Assembly: GCA_963978905.1 (NCBI GenBank)
Contig: OZ022256.1
Coordinates: 40,782,001 to 40,846,000 of the forward strand
From: Trichostrongylus colubriformis
Taxonomy: Eukaryota; Nematoda; Chromadorea; Rhabditida; Trichostrongylidae
Reading direction: 5' to 3'
DNA length: 64,000 bases
Shown: one piece after another, positions 38,301-48,358 of the stretch
Layout of the letters: each line of letters begins with the position of its first letter
How positions within the stretch are numbered: the first letter of the stretch is position 1
The notes under the pieces: model-generated
Database searches by the model: none
What the model was told of the DNA's origin: nothing
Seen by the model: only the letters and a program-made list of their open reading frames with translations
Position numbers and translations under genes: made by a program

Positions 38301-41300
38301 TTCCGGAATCACCTATTCGACAGCATCGGCAAGGTGGTAGGATGCTTTGAGTAGATAGTGCCCGTTTTCCTGGAAAGCTAAATTGTTCTTTTGCTGCCTT
38401 TGGTGTTCCAATAGAACTGCTACTGTCGACCTATCCTTACCTGCACTCTGATGTCATCAACAATAACCATGCCCTGATCAGGCGATTCTGCCCGAAGAGC
38501 GATTCGAAACGGCCTTTCAATTCGAGGCAGATCGACGACTACTGGACCGGACGCAGCCGGCTGGCAGTCCAAAAGGGTCGGCGTCGATTCATCCACCAGA
38601 CAAACCTGTCAAGAACAATTTAAATGAGCAGAGCTAAAAAGTAAATATGACCCAGAAGTCGTCATGGATCACCTGCAATTTGGCTGTTCCTGTGAGCCAT
38701 AGATTGAACTGAATGCTGACGTCGTTCACGACACATCGGATCACCTCAGAAAGGAGCATTGTGGAACCGCCTGTCTCCATGCGAGCTACTGCGAACTCAC
38801 CGTCTGAAGCAATGAGTTTGGTGATCAGCTGAGCCTAATTATGCTTGTAGAGCCAATTCAACTGGCCTAGTTCCACCTTTTCTTTTTATGCTGAGTAAAT
38901 AAATGTTACTGATGATGCCAATTCCTGTAGTGAGCCTGTAAGGCAGTACCTGGTAAATCGTTGTGGCCCGTGAGGGAATAGAACTTTTCCTGATTGAGTG
39001 GGCCATGTCCGACCGTCCACTGGTTTTCGGCGATTTCCGTATCCTCATTACCCGTAGTGGATTCCGTAGAGCCCCAAACACAGTTTGCAGCTCTACGAGA
39101 AAAGTCGCAAGCGAGCTCCTAAACGATAAGATGTAGGGTGTAGCAGCTCTTTAGGCGTTGTGAGTTGGCATCGTGCGTATCAAACATCGCATTCACTTGC
39201 CAACACGATTCTGAATGGAACTAGAGTGCACGGCACATCCCAGTAGAATGATAATTTAGGCCAGAAACTTTCTTCTATGCTTACTCTATTCCCACACATG
39301 CCGTGCGTATCAAACAAAAGGCCTCTGTGGAAAAGTCATGCATTATTTGTTTCTTCGTCGGATCGCTGATCTTCAACAATTATACCAAATGCTTTCAGGG
39401 ATTCACGCTCACACATGTCTGGCAATGGTAGTTGTGGGTCTTAAGGACAGAAAACTCGCGTTGCGGCGTCCGGCATGCGACGCTATGGTGCGAGCTATGT
39501 GCGACCTATTGGATGGGTCCTCAAGCGATGATGGTGCTTTGTAAATCATTCTAGGCATAATCGCTTCTGGACTCAACTAGTACGCCGCCCCCTATCTCGC
39601 ATCATTTCGTCGTACGTCAAAAGCCGCCACGCGAAATTTCAGTCCAAATGGCACGCACCAAGGCAATGAGTGTACTGAACGCATTTAAATCCGCGTAGAC
39701 GCTCAGGCGGCAATGAACCGCCATTGGGGACCGCTGGATATATGTTGTCTTCACTTCACCCACACGCTGAGCGTATCCCCTTGCTCCAAACACATTTTCT
39801 AGGGTCCACCAGTTTTCTTTCGGAAATTTCTCAGTTGATGCAGGTATCGATACAAGTTTTGTATAGGATCACAGCAATAAGCTCACCTTTGCTGAGTCGA
39901 CATTCCTGTTGAGAAGCAGGCTGAGCATCGGAGTGCTGAGGAAATGCTCACCGAGATCAAACACACTCAATGCATCACTGCAGAGAGTGGCACGGTAAGA
40001 GATCTCATCAATGACCACCAATGAATCGAAATCCGGATTGAAAGACCGTACTCGGATTGTTATCTGGAAATCTCTCCAATTTTTCAATAGGCTCGAAAAA
40101 ATGGGAGAATGGTACCTCAAAATTTTTCGCAGCTGTGATGAAAGACACTGAGACAGGGGCTGGACTCATTTCGGAAGGCAGTGCATAACACTCGATTTCC
40201 TCACCCATCAATGACACCGCACATGCTTCTAGTTCGACATCCAGCGTTTTCCAGAATCTGAATTGGCTTTTTTTAGCTTGACTTGTGAAGTACAATACCG
40301 CTCACTTCTTTTTGAAAAATCGACGCCTGGCGACGGAGTAAACGGCACAAATCGTCGCGCCGTCATAACTCCGTTTAAATTAAATAAAATGGGGAAGATT
40401 TGGAAGCGTTGGATTCCTATCGATGTGGTGACTTCGACGAGCTATAAAATACCGAATTTTGAGGGCACCAGTTTTCGGTGAAAGTAAGTCACCAGCTTTC
40501 GGTGAAAGCTGCGAAGATTCCTTTTTACCCTGAGGCAAGACTCCGACAGTTGGTGCACGTTCATGTTCCGCACAAACATCATTTTTAGTGAGATTTTTCA
40601 TGTTTCAGGACACTTCCCAACATGAGCTTTTCACGACATTTCTGAAAGATTTTGAGCTCATTTCGTCGGAATCGATTAAGTAGTTGGAAAAAACACACCT
40701 TGGTCGACTACTAGCTGCGTACTGCAGAAACCACCTTGACTTTTGAATCACAGGGGAGCGCTTCTTCTGTGATAAAGCTCAAAAATCAGTGACGGTGTAT
40801 TTTGAAGGCAGACATTTTTAACCGTTCTTGCCGTTTAATCCGTCGCCAGGCGTCGATTCAAAAAAAAGTAAGTGTATGGTAGCATTTCTTACAGTACCTC
40901 AGTAGGAGTGTGTTCTCTGTTTGGCTTTGGCAACTGATCGGATCTGAACGCAGATAGTCGAGTGGTCCCTGAATAAATGGCCAGCTAAGCGGCATGGTTG
41001 TCAGAGGCTTTCGCCAACTTACCTTAGAGTCCTGCTCGATATAGAGCAAAGCATATCTTCCCTCAGGTCCAACATAGCTTCCCGTCATATTGAACAACAA
41101 TTCGGGCGGAAGTGTGGATGAAGACGTTCTCCATGGCTGAACGAATATCCATCGGTCGGACCACTTTAAAAGCAAAGCGGTACCTTGGATTTCTCAGCAC
41201 CGCCTCTCCATCGGCAGTCCACGAAATCGTTGCAGTCAAGGTCTGCAGCTGATCGGATCGGCTTTCCTGCTGCTGCAGATACCAGTGGGGATGACTGGAA

Positions 41301-43805
41301 GCCATCTCCCATATCGACTGCAAATGATCGTCATGGGGGAACTATCGATTAGGCGATTTTGCAGCAATCAACCTACTTGCAACTTTACAGAGTGACGCTC
41401 TGTACATGATATTATCGAGCATGATGAATGATCCCTCCGGGGTTGACATGTCGTAGGCGCGTATACCAATCCTACAACAACTCTTATAGGAATTTATTCT
41501 CTTCAGACGGGCGGAGGTGGTGCAGTGACAGGTGGCGTGCACCCCATTTTCATGTTGCAGGGATCAAGCCTCGTATCAACGTCCGCCCAGGCCAACCAAG
41601 CCTTCCATTCTCCTGTGGTAGGTGAATTTGTACCATACTCGTAATGAAGGATAAAAGCTCCGACTTATATATTAGCTGCCCACCCCCCCCCCCCCCCTCC
41701 CAGTCATTGTATAAACCAAGTCGTATTCATCTGTTACCACGATTCTAAATGGAACTGGAAAGCGTGGCGCATTCCACAGAAGGGATTGATTAATGTTGAA
41801 AATTTTGTTCTTTTATCCTTTATTCTTTTCGGGACAAGCAAACCTAGCTTACCTGAAAGGAGTTTCGCGAGCCGGAATTTCGGCATGGCATTCGGTGTTC
41901 ATCTTCACAGTACCTAAAATAATGTGGTATTCAGGAAGAGTCTTCATAGAAATGTGTATCTCCTGCGTTGCACTTTGTACAAAGCCATTTTAGGCTCAGA
42001 GCCGTCGTACAGACTTCTTGAACTATATTTCGGAGTGACGCCAGCTATCCGTTTTTCTGCTCTTGTCTGTCCCCTCTAGTGGAGTGTTGGTCGAATTTTG
42101 GCGCAACCGCCCGCGGAGAACGGCGCGGCGAATGCGAGTCGTTTGAAATTCCGCTCAAGACGCAATGGGCTGGTACCGTAAGTTACCTTCAAGGATTGCA
42201 CCTATTTTCAGCGCTGGCGGCTATTTGCTTTTGTTCTTCTACTTTCTGAGATAACTGAAATATCAAAGGTAATTCAAATGTTGTTGTTCTGTCTCATTCT
42301 GCAGTGAGTGATCCATAAGCTTCTTCATGAGCGTTAACAGCTGACGAAACCTATCAAGATAACAGAACAGTCAACAACAACCTCAAGTTCCACAGAAGCA
42401 GTGTTAGCTATGCCTTTATTAGCTTTGAAGGACGATGGAGAGCTCATTTTGCACCCTTAGGAAATTCTGTTCCACAACATAATGCTAGAAATAAGTGCAA
42501 TCCTTGAAGTCCCTTACGGTACCAGCCCATTGCGTCTTGAGCGGAATTCCAAACGACTCGCACTGACGGCGCCGCGAGTGCGTCGCCGCGGAGCGAAAAT
42601 TCGACCAATCAACCCCCACCCTTCCGAGTAAACTTCCCACCTCTCTCCTCATTCACCTTGCCAGCCCTTTCGCGTAGGTTCACGCTCAGAGAAATCTCAT
42701 TCTTAGACGCTGAGGCAGCGGAGTATTCGGTAGTTTTGTGGAGTTTAGCGTCGCCACCTATAGCAACGAAGTCTTCTGAGATGTTGTGGGTACAGGCGAT
42801 GGTAAGTGGGATAAGAGCCACATTACCTTCCGCTCAGGTGGACCTGTCACGGAAACTACATGTTTGAAAGGATAAGCGCCAGGGCAATGTCTCACTTTCA
42901 TCTATCCTGGTACGTACCGCGAAAACCTCATTCTGTAAAAAGCTATTAAAATGTTATGTTCGCGAAAAAGGGCTCGAAGCTCTGCCAGTTGCGTGAACGG
43001 ATTGGTGCGTGCGATGTTGGTATCGTGTTGATACGGTTGTCAACAGGTTGGAAAACTCGCTTCCTAACATTGTGTGGGGTTCGAACCGACTGCGAAACAC
43101 GTCTTTTTGATGGGTTTTCGACAGTTTTGATTGCTTTTATTTGATGTTGTCACACGTAGAATACATCTCATGCCCATACCCAAAACATCTTTTCCATAGA
43201 AATCGTGCTGCTATACTTGCTTGCAAAAGAAAATCTGAAAATATCTCACCACAGTCCACGTAAGGCTTTTCGTAGAGCATTTTGTAGCCTCGCACAGGCA
43301 AGTCTTCGAATAGTACGATCTCCACATGTGCGCTATTGTAAGCCCAGTATCTGAAGAGAGATTGACAGCAGTGCAGCCCTTCATAGTCCAAAGAAAAAGG
43401 CAAGATCTCACGTAAAGGTGAGATTTCCCGTTGCATTTTGGCAGCCAACGAGTGACGAGATGTAAATCGCAGATTGTTCCTCCCTCTTTTTGTCTCCAGT
43501 GAAAATCATTTTCTCTCCTAAATTCAACATTCAAGAATTGCTTCTCTTGATATGTTCCTCATGAATTATGTGTAGGATAATTCTCTGTGGAACATCAAAT
43601 CGATTCCAACCTTGATGGACCTTGGTCGGGCCCGGTCCGACTCGTAACGCAGGAAACTCGGTAAAATCGACTTTTTCGAACAGGTGGAAGTCGAGTGAAT
43701 CGAATCCCATTTTGTTTTCCATGTTTTTCCATCGACATTTCTTCGGATCAGCGAAATTGCAATCCAGGTCGGACGCGTGTCGAATGTGTTTTTCTCTCGA
43801 AAAGG
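35308..43805 (-). CDS. Extracellular protein with four MAM-like units (5' exon missing)
   Basis: Probably a secreted or membrane-anchored adhesion-type protein. Exons in transcript order: 43611-43805, 43412-43517, 43250-43350, 41853-41913, 41377-41471, 41184-41272, 41023-41136, 40898-40968, 40116-40257, 39887-40063, 38950-39118, 38673-38803, 38441-38605, 36695-37048, 35743-35859, 35555-35609, 35308-35363. All are phase-consistent and give 731 aa to a TGA. Repeating landmarks fit MAM domains: unit starts DLDCNF...CRW, DLDCNDFVDCRW, LACDFSRRAANCVW and LSCDFSRGHACLY; unit ends such as FRIALRAESPDQGMVIVDDI. Conserved cysteines recur in each unit. The tail is hydrophobic (DVLLFLPVYSYFIC), so it may be membrane-anchored. 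The first recognised exon needs one base from an upstream exon; no signal peptide was found. I do not recognise a named orthologue. Confidence 0.8.
35860..36694. other. MAM-gene intron with two repeats
   Basis: Contains a hairpin at about 36172-36226 (GGGTCTTTATT against AATAAAGACCC) and the inverted-repeat element at 36438-36664, which ends only 30 bases from the exon donor. A degraded piece of the dispersed family of 22765 lies at 35990-36080. Confidence 0.5.
36438..36664 (+). mobile_element. Copy 2 of the ~220-bp terminal-inverted-repeat family
   Basis: The left end GTGTGTAACCCTATGACAGG and the complement of the right end GTGTGTACCTTATGTCAGG are terminal repeats of about 25 bases. The interior matches the reverse complement of 16745-16985 along most of its length. 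Non-coding, in a MAM-gene intron. Confidence 0.7.
37850..38335. mobile_element. Inverted-repeat element in a MAM-gene intron
   Basis: Arms at about 37850-38030 and 38125-38335 are imperfect reverse complements: GGTCAAACTACCCCTT against AAGGGGTAGTTTGACC, TGGCTGCAAACTCCTACC against its diverged complement, and AAAATGGGGTGGG against CCACCCCACTT. About 480 bases, no coding content. Lies in the intron 37049-38440. Confidence 0.6.
39180..39650. repeat. Repeats in the MAM-gene intron 39119-39886
   Basis: 39190-39290 (CACGATTCTGAATGGAACTA) resembles 41725-41790 and 49980-50060. The 39425-39650 part is the most diverged third copy of the 220-bp family of 16745 and 36438 (GCGAGCTATG, GGGTCCTCAAGCGAT). 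No exon is needed here; the flanking exons join in phase 0. Confidence 0.5.
40304..40870. mobile_element. Terminal-inverted-repeat element in a MAM-gene intron
   Basis: The ends read TCGACGCCTGGCGACGGAGT on the left and the near-exact complement TCGACGCCTGGCGACGGATT from the right, both followed inward by AAACGGCA. About 565 bases, non-coding, and it fills most of the 640-base intron between exons 40898-40968 and 40116-40257. Its right end is about 27 bases from a splice donor. Confidence 0.75.
41530..41790 (-). repeat. Dispersed repeat, reverse copy
   Basis: The reverse complement of 41530-41640 matches 50105-50210 (GGAATGGAAGGCTTG-like start, GCCTGGGCGG, GTGCACGCCACCT). 41725-41790 matches 49980-50060 (ACGATTCTAAATGGAACT). 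A poly-C tract lies between, at about 41684-41698. It sits in the MAM-gene intron 41472-41852. Confidence 0.55.
42087..42608. mobile_element. Long terminal-inverted-repeat element in a MAM-gene intron
   Basis: Arms of about 120 bases at each end are complementary. Landmarks are TTGGTCGAATTTT at both termini, GCGAGTCGTTTG, ATTCCGCTCAAGACGCAATG, GCTGGTACCGTAAG and CAAGGATTGCAC with their complements in reverse order. Length is 522 bases with no coding content. Lies in the intron 41914-43249; the rest of that intron, 42610-43249, shows nothing assignable. Confidence 0.75.
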
Positions 43806-44850
43806 CTGCAATCACGTAATCAAGTTATTTGCAAATTTTTTTATGATCGCAAGTACACTTTCGCCTTCGATTCGCATCGCTGTGCGAGAGCGGTCTGTCT
43901 GCGGCGCATATAAAGCGACCCTTGATCGATACGTATCTAATCCTCACCAGAATTGCAACGAAATTACATGGGGATCGCGAACGATGTGTACAAGAATAAG
44001 AGCCCTCAGAGGTTGTGACCAATTATGTGCACCGATCTCTTCCAGGTGCACATCTTCCACGAATGGATGTGTTCTACAACTCGCATAGCAACAAGTGAAT
44101 CTTATGGATAACTATTTTGTGCACTATTCAACGGTACCTACCCGAGAAACCGTGAGTTGAGCAAAAACTTTCGCTGAAACTTGGTCAAATGAAGTTATTT
44201 GGGGCACTGCACCAATATGATCGCCGTTTCTGGCGCTGAGACCGAGTCGGTGCAATAGCTTCGAACTGGTGCAATTTTTTCAAAAATTTATCTGGGCAGA
44301 CAGGCAGCTCCAGTCTTATTTATTTATAGCTATTAGGTTGATTCATAATAAATCGGACAAATTGACCAATTTTAATCATTGTCGTACAACTTTTTTACGA
44401 CAACAGGGATTCAGTTGAAATATACTCCATCTTTATCGATGACCTTCTGCCACGGTATAGGCAGATCATGGATGCCCTTGCTCCAGAAGGCCGGAAGCTG
44501 GAGCTCGAAGAAGTTGCCGAGTGCTGCCTTGACCTCGTCGCGAGTTTTGAAGTCTTGGCCGTCCAGGTGGCGTTGGCTGTGGGAGAAAAGGTGGAAATCT
44601 GAAGGGGCCAGGTCTGGGGAGTACGGTGGGTATAGAAGTACGGTCCAACTGTACGACAGCAGCTCGGCCTTGGTCGATCTTGCGAAGTGCGGTCTGTGGA
44701 AGTAGACACGTTGTCGTGCTGGAAGTAGACATGTGACCGCCGCCGTAGCGAACTTTGGACATTGGCCTTCAATTCTCGTAATTGACGAACGTAGACGTCG
44801 GCGGATACTGTGGTACCTTCATCGAGCAGCTCCCAGTACTCTACGCCGTG

Positions 44851-45162
44851 TGAGTTAGACTGCCACGCGGTTCTTTAGAATGTGTGTGTTCCTTCTACAC
44901 TGACACGACCACACCAAATCCAGGTTTATGTAGTACAACCTCAAACTTGGGTAATTAAACAACTTAGCAACTTGTAAACAACAACAACAATAAGTTAAAT
45001 AGCTCCTAAAATCTCCTAAAGGAAAAGAAGAGAAAACGACTGCCGGGAGCGCCCTAGGTGGCCTTTTATACGGTCGGGTCCGCCATTTTCCCGCCAGATC
45101 GTGCGGTAGGTCGCCTCCGGTAGATCGGTGTCGTCGTCTCCGGTGTCGTGTTATCCACGACA
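44851..45162 (-). repeat. 3' LTR (312 bp)
   Basis: The downstream LTR in the element's own orientation. It runs from TGTCGTGGATAACACGACAC at 45162 to CTAACTCA at 44851, next to the target duplication. Its first 213 bases match the upstream LTR almost exactly; the final 99 bases (44851-44949) have no counterpart there. Confidence 0.8.
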
Positions 45163-46011
45163 CTCCCGGCCATTCCAAATAGTGCGGCTTCCCATTTCCT
45201 TCCATTCGCGGATAGCATCTTCGAGACGTATTTCCATTTGTCGCTTCGCGTCTGGAACAGGACACAGTGCCTTGTGGTGGCCCCCATCTCTCGGTATCGT
45301 GTCTTGGAAAGGTGTGCCGTGCACTCTGGCACAGTAAAAGCACTCCCTTTGTTTGTCGCCGCAATTACCGTCGCCACATCTTTCTAAGCAGAAGCGACAT
45401 AGGTTTTTTGACGCTACGATCTGCTCCCTTGTACGAGCGTCTCTCACGGAAGGACAGGAGTCAGAAAAATGAGCATATTGCGCTCCACAGAAACTGCAAG
45501 GACGATTTGGCTGTATGCCTTCCGAAATGTGAGCTAACTTGCGGTACGGGTATCTTTTGAGTGCGTCCTCCATCGATTCGATCCAGCGGCGCTGGTCCTC
45601 GAAGTCCCCAGTGGAGGTACTATATCTGGAGCTGGATTGAGCCTCACGTCTACTTGATCTAGCAAATTCATCGTCGTCCCTGGTTTCTTCAGTTAGCCTG
45701 GATAGGTACTCGTCGTCAGTGATTTCCATACCTTCTTCTTCATGTCCTCCTTGATCACGCAGTTCTAAATGTTGATCTGCCTCATTCATACAAACCTCCA
45801 AAGATGACAGCCTTGCCTTCAAGGACTTGATTTCCTCCGTCTGCTCCTTCAGAACTTGCTGAAACTTGTTGACATTCTCACTGACTTCACTTGACTGCTG
45901 TGAATGACTTTCACAAACTTCCTTCTTGAGTTCCTTTTCAGCTTTCGTAAGAAGCTCCTCTGTCTGCTTGATGACTTCAATGAGAGGTCTGAGTTCCATC
46001 TCTATGGTCAT
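45151..46011 (-). CDS. Gag-like protein with zinc knuckles (286 aa)
   Basis: Nucleocapsid/capsid-type protein of the nested LTR element. The chosen ATG is 46009-46011, the first after the LTR; the frame is also open upstream. Residues of about 5-80 form a charged coiled coil (EELLTKAEKELKKE, QTEEIKSLKARLSSLE). An acidic/serine linker follows, then a WIESMEDALKRYP segment. Near the C-terminus is a CCHC knuckle (CSFCGAQYAHFSDSC) followed by further C-X2-C/H clusters (CRFCLERC, CFYCARVHG). The frame stops three codons inside the 3' LTR. It is intact, unlike the mariner it interrupts. No pol frame follows. Confidence 0.75.
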   Translation of the reverse strand: MTIEMELRPLIEVIKQTEELLTKAEKELKKEVCESHSQQSSEVSENVNKFQQVLKEQTEEIKSLKARLSSLEVCMNEADQHLELRDQGGHEEEGMEITDDEYLSRLTEETRDDDEFARSSRREAQSSSRYSTSTGDFEDQRRWIESMEDALKRYPYRKLAHISEGIQPNRPCSFCGAQYAHFSDSCPSVRDARTREQIVASKNLCRFCLERCGDGNCGDKQRECFYCARVHGTPFQDTIPRDGGHHKALCPVPDAKRQMEIRLEDAIREWKEMGSRTIWNGRECRG

Positions 46012-46056
46012 GTTGATGACTCCAATTTTGTGGGATCCGAAGTTTGTGGGATCCGA

Positions 46057-46269
46057 GGTAATTAAACAACTTAGCAACTTGTAAACAACAACAACAATAA
46101 GTTAAATAGCTCCTAAAATCTCCTAAAGGAAAAGAAGAGAAAACGACTGCCGGGAGCGCCCTAGGTGGCCTTTTATACGGTCGGGTCCGCCATTTTCCCG
46201 CCAGATCGTGCGGTAGGTCGCCTCCGGTAGATCGGTGTCGTCGTCTCCGGTGTCGTGTTATCCACGACA
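46057..46269 (-). repeat. 5' LTR, 3'-truncated (213 bp)
   Basis: The upstream LTR in the element's orientation. It aligns with the first 213 bases of the 3' LTR and then passes abruptly into internal sequence with a short tandem repeat (TTCGGATCCCACAAA-type). The missing 99 bases would include the LTR end and the primer-binding site that normally follows. Confidence 0.8.
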
Positions 46270-47147
46270 CCGTGTACGCTCCACCAACGGCGGTTTTCGT
46301 CTTCGATGGAATAGTCGCCTCACGCAAACTTCGAATGCTACAATTACAGTGTACTTCTGCCGGGGGCATGCTCCTTGTGAACTTCTATCAGACGTCTGCC
46401 GATATCCGCGGGTTCCTGGCCAGATAGCGATATAAATAGTATGACGTTGCGGATGTGGTCTCTGGACCGCTTGAAATCGTGCGGCATTGTGGCGGAATGA
46501 ATTTACTTTGGAGTGATTATTTTGCGGTACTTTGAAGAGCTTTTCATACTGATTCCAACGGTACCTCGCGCGTCCATTTTCGTCAATTCGTTACTGAGTT
46601 ATGATCTCTAGAAATCATCACTACCATTTGTCCGATTTATTATGAATCAACCTAATATAATGTTGCTGATGCAGTCGAGGGACACCACTCACTTTTTGGC
46701 TGTCGTCTTTCACCTGACCCTATTCTCATCAATCTGCATACTCGAGCATGTTCTCGCCTGAGCCTCACAATCAGAGGAGGGGAAAAAGGTTCTTTCCAAT
46801 ATAACGCCCAGCTTAAAACAGCAGCGGACGCCACCACAGTATGGTGTCCCTATCTCATTGGCGCTGCTCTAGTGGCGCTAACGACACTTAAAACGACACC
46901 TAAATAAATGCCATAGGCGTGATTAGCCCTTATGATAATCTTTCAGGGTAATCGGTAGAAAGAATTGCCGCGGAGAACTTCGTGCATTGAGCGAAAGTGG
47001 CGCCAATAGCAAAAACGGATGCCATATACGTGATCAATACCCTAATTAACCCTCATAAGGCGTAGCTTCAGCGAAAATCGACTAAGTCGCGATGTGTTGG
47101 TAGTGATAGCTAAGTAGTGGTCTATCTTGTGATAATCCACAGCTCAA

Positions 47148-47400
47148 AGACATCGGAAGGGGTAAATTTGGGAAAGTGAGGGATTATGAAAGTGGAGGTG
47201 CTCAGCAATGTATTAGTAGAGAAAGAACGACATGAAACTGTGAAAAAACTGAGGAATAGGAACCCGAAAATCCGCTTTCTCTCTCGCGTTCCTTGCGTCA
47301 CTAGCCGTGGTGGACTGCAAACAGGCCAGAGGCTGAATATGTCGGCTACAAGTGTTTTCCACCCCTCCCCGGCGACTCGCCCGGCCACAGGACCGTAGGG
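47148..47400 (+). repeat. Dispersed repeat, copy B
   Basis: Relative of 22765-22975: begins GACATCGGAAGGGGTAAATT, then GGAGGTGCTCAGCA, GTAGAGAAAGA, AGGAATAGGAACCCGAAAA and CGTCACTAGCCG. Continues further than copy A. Non-coding; the open frames over it on both strands are incidental. Confidence 0.55.
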
Positions 47401-48358
47401 TGACATGCCGTGTTGCGAGGTAGTAAGCTCCCAAGCGGCGTTTTCGTAGTGCGATTATCGCCACATATGACCTCCTCTGAAGTAGAAGGTTCGTTGTACT
47501 CCCAGATCTCAGTTTTTCTTTATCCCTACCAAAGCCTTTAAACCACGATAAATGGTGCGAACTTACAAAGCTGTAAAATCGGCGACTACTCATCTGAAAT
47601 AAACTTCAGCCGTAAAATGAATGGTAATGATGGGGTTATGCCACTGTGCTACAACCATCATACTCCATATAGTTAGTGTCTCGGGATGTCGTGCCTATCG
47701 CTTTTGCTGGTCGTTTTTCTTTACCTCAATTTAGGTTTTTACATTTGAAACTCCAACAGAACTGTGTACTATACAGCGATACTGTGCATATAGACGCTCA
47801 TAACTATAAATTTGAATGTCTGATTTGAAGTAGATTATGATGTCTGCGAATATAGCAACATCAAAATTTATTTTACGCTTACCGTTTAGAGAAGGTCACT
47901 GTTACATAGTTACACATATGTTCTTGTGACCAAATCATCGTGCTCTGTCATAATTCTTAAAAGGCGCCCAAAGATCATCACCGTGGGAGTTCCTCAGCCA
48001 CGGATTTCGTGGCAGAAGTTTTACCATGGCTGAATCATTCCCCAATTAGATCGCGACCGATGCAGACGTTGTGTGATGGGGGACAATGCGTAGCAAGCAT
48101 GCTTTCGAGAGCGGATATCCCTTTCGACACACCATAAAAACAAGTGGATTGTGAATGGGAATTGAAGCGACCCAATAACCCACGAAATCTTTCATAATCC
48201 CGAAAAATGGGAAGAAGAAGAACAATTCGTAATGCGATGTGGTTTGGAAATTTCTGATCGGCTCTCCCCCCCCCCCCCTGAAAGGAGTGAAATGAGCCCC
48301 TCCCAGAACTATAAGGTAGACAGCAGTTATGCTGTCATCAGGTTGCCTGGATATATTA

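Larger units (their letters stand above)
44851..46269 (-). mobile_element. Gag-only LTR retroelement (BEL/Pao-like) inserted in the mariner
   Basis: It starts TGTCGTGG and ends CTAACTCA on the minus strand and is flanked on both sides by the exact 5-bp duplication CCGTG (44846-44850 and 46270-46274, plus strand). A 213-base direct repeat (46057-46269 and 44950-45162) is the shared LTR part. The interior of about 890 bases has a single gag reading frame and no protease, reverse transcriptase or integrase. The 5-bp duplication, TG..CA ends and zinc-knuckle Gag suggest BEL/Pao; that assignment is inference. Confidence 0.85.
44336..46652 (-). mobile_element. Mariner-family element, interrupted by an LTR element
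   Basis: Terminal repeats start GGTTGATTCATAATAAATCG at both ends (left forward, right reversed), flanked by TA at 44334-44335 and 46653-46654. The minus strand encodes transposase pieces: a segment before the break ending RRWWSVHG (near 46275-46300), then VEYWELLDEGTTVSADVY (near 44790-44845), the QHDN block with the second catalytic Asp, and PPYSPDLAPSDFHLF with the third, down to a tail near 44400. Frame changes show it is inactive. Without the insert it would be about 890 bases, shorter than the 1.25-1.3 kb of full-length mariners, so an N-terminal deletion is likely. Confidence 0.88.

Noticed and set aside
41137..41183. Apparent frameshift in the MAM-like gene
   Set aside because: Resolved as a 47-base intron (GTACCG...TTCAG). 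The second unit's DLDCNDFVDC motif appears when the exon is read in the other frame.
42609..42868. Open frames on both strands with plausible splice sites inside the MAM-gene intron
   Set aside because: The minus reading looked like a MAM segment (DFVAIGGDAKL), but exon 41853-41913 joins 43250-43350 directly in phase and supplies the expected sequence, leaving no place for it.
44855..45377. Two long minus-strand frames of 169 and 103 codons over the LTR element
   Set aside because: Shadows of the gag frame and of non-coding LTR sequence; no domains.
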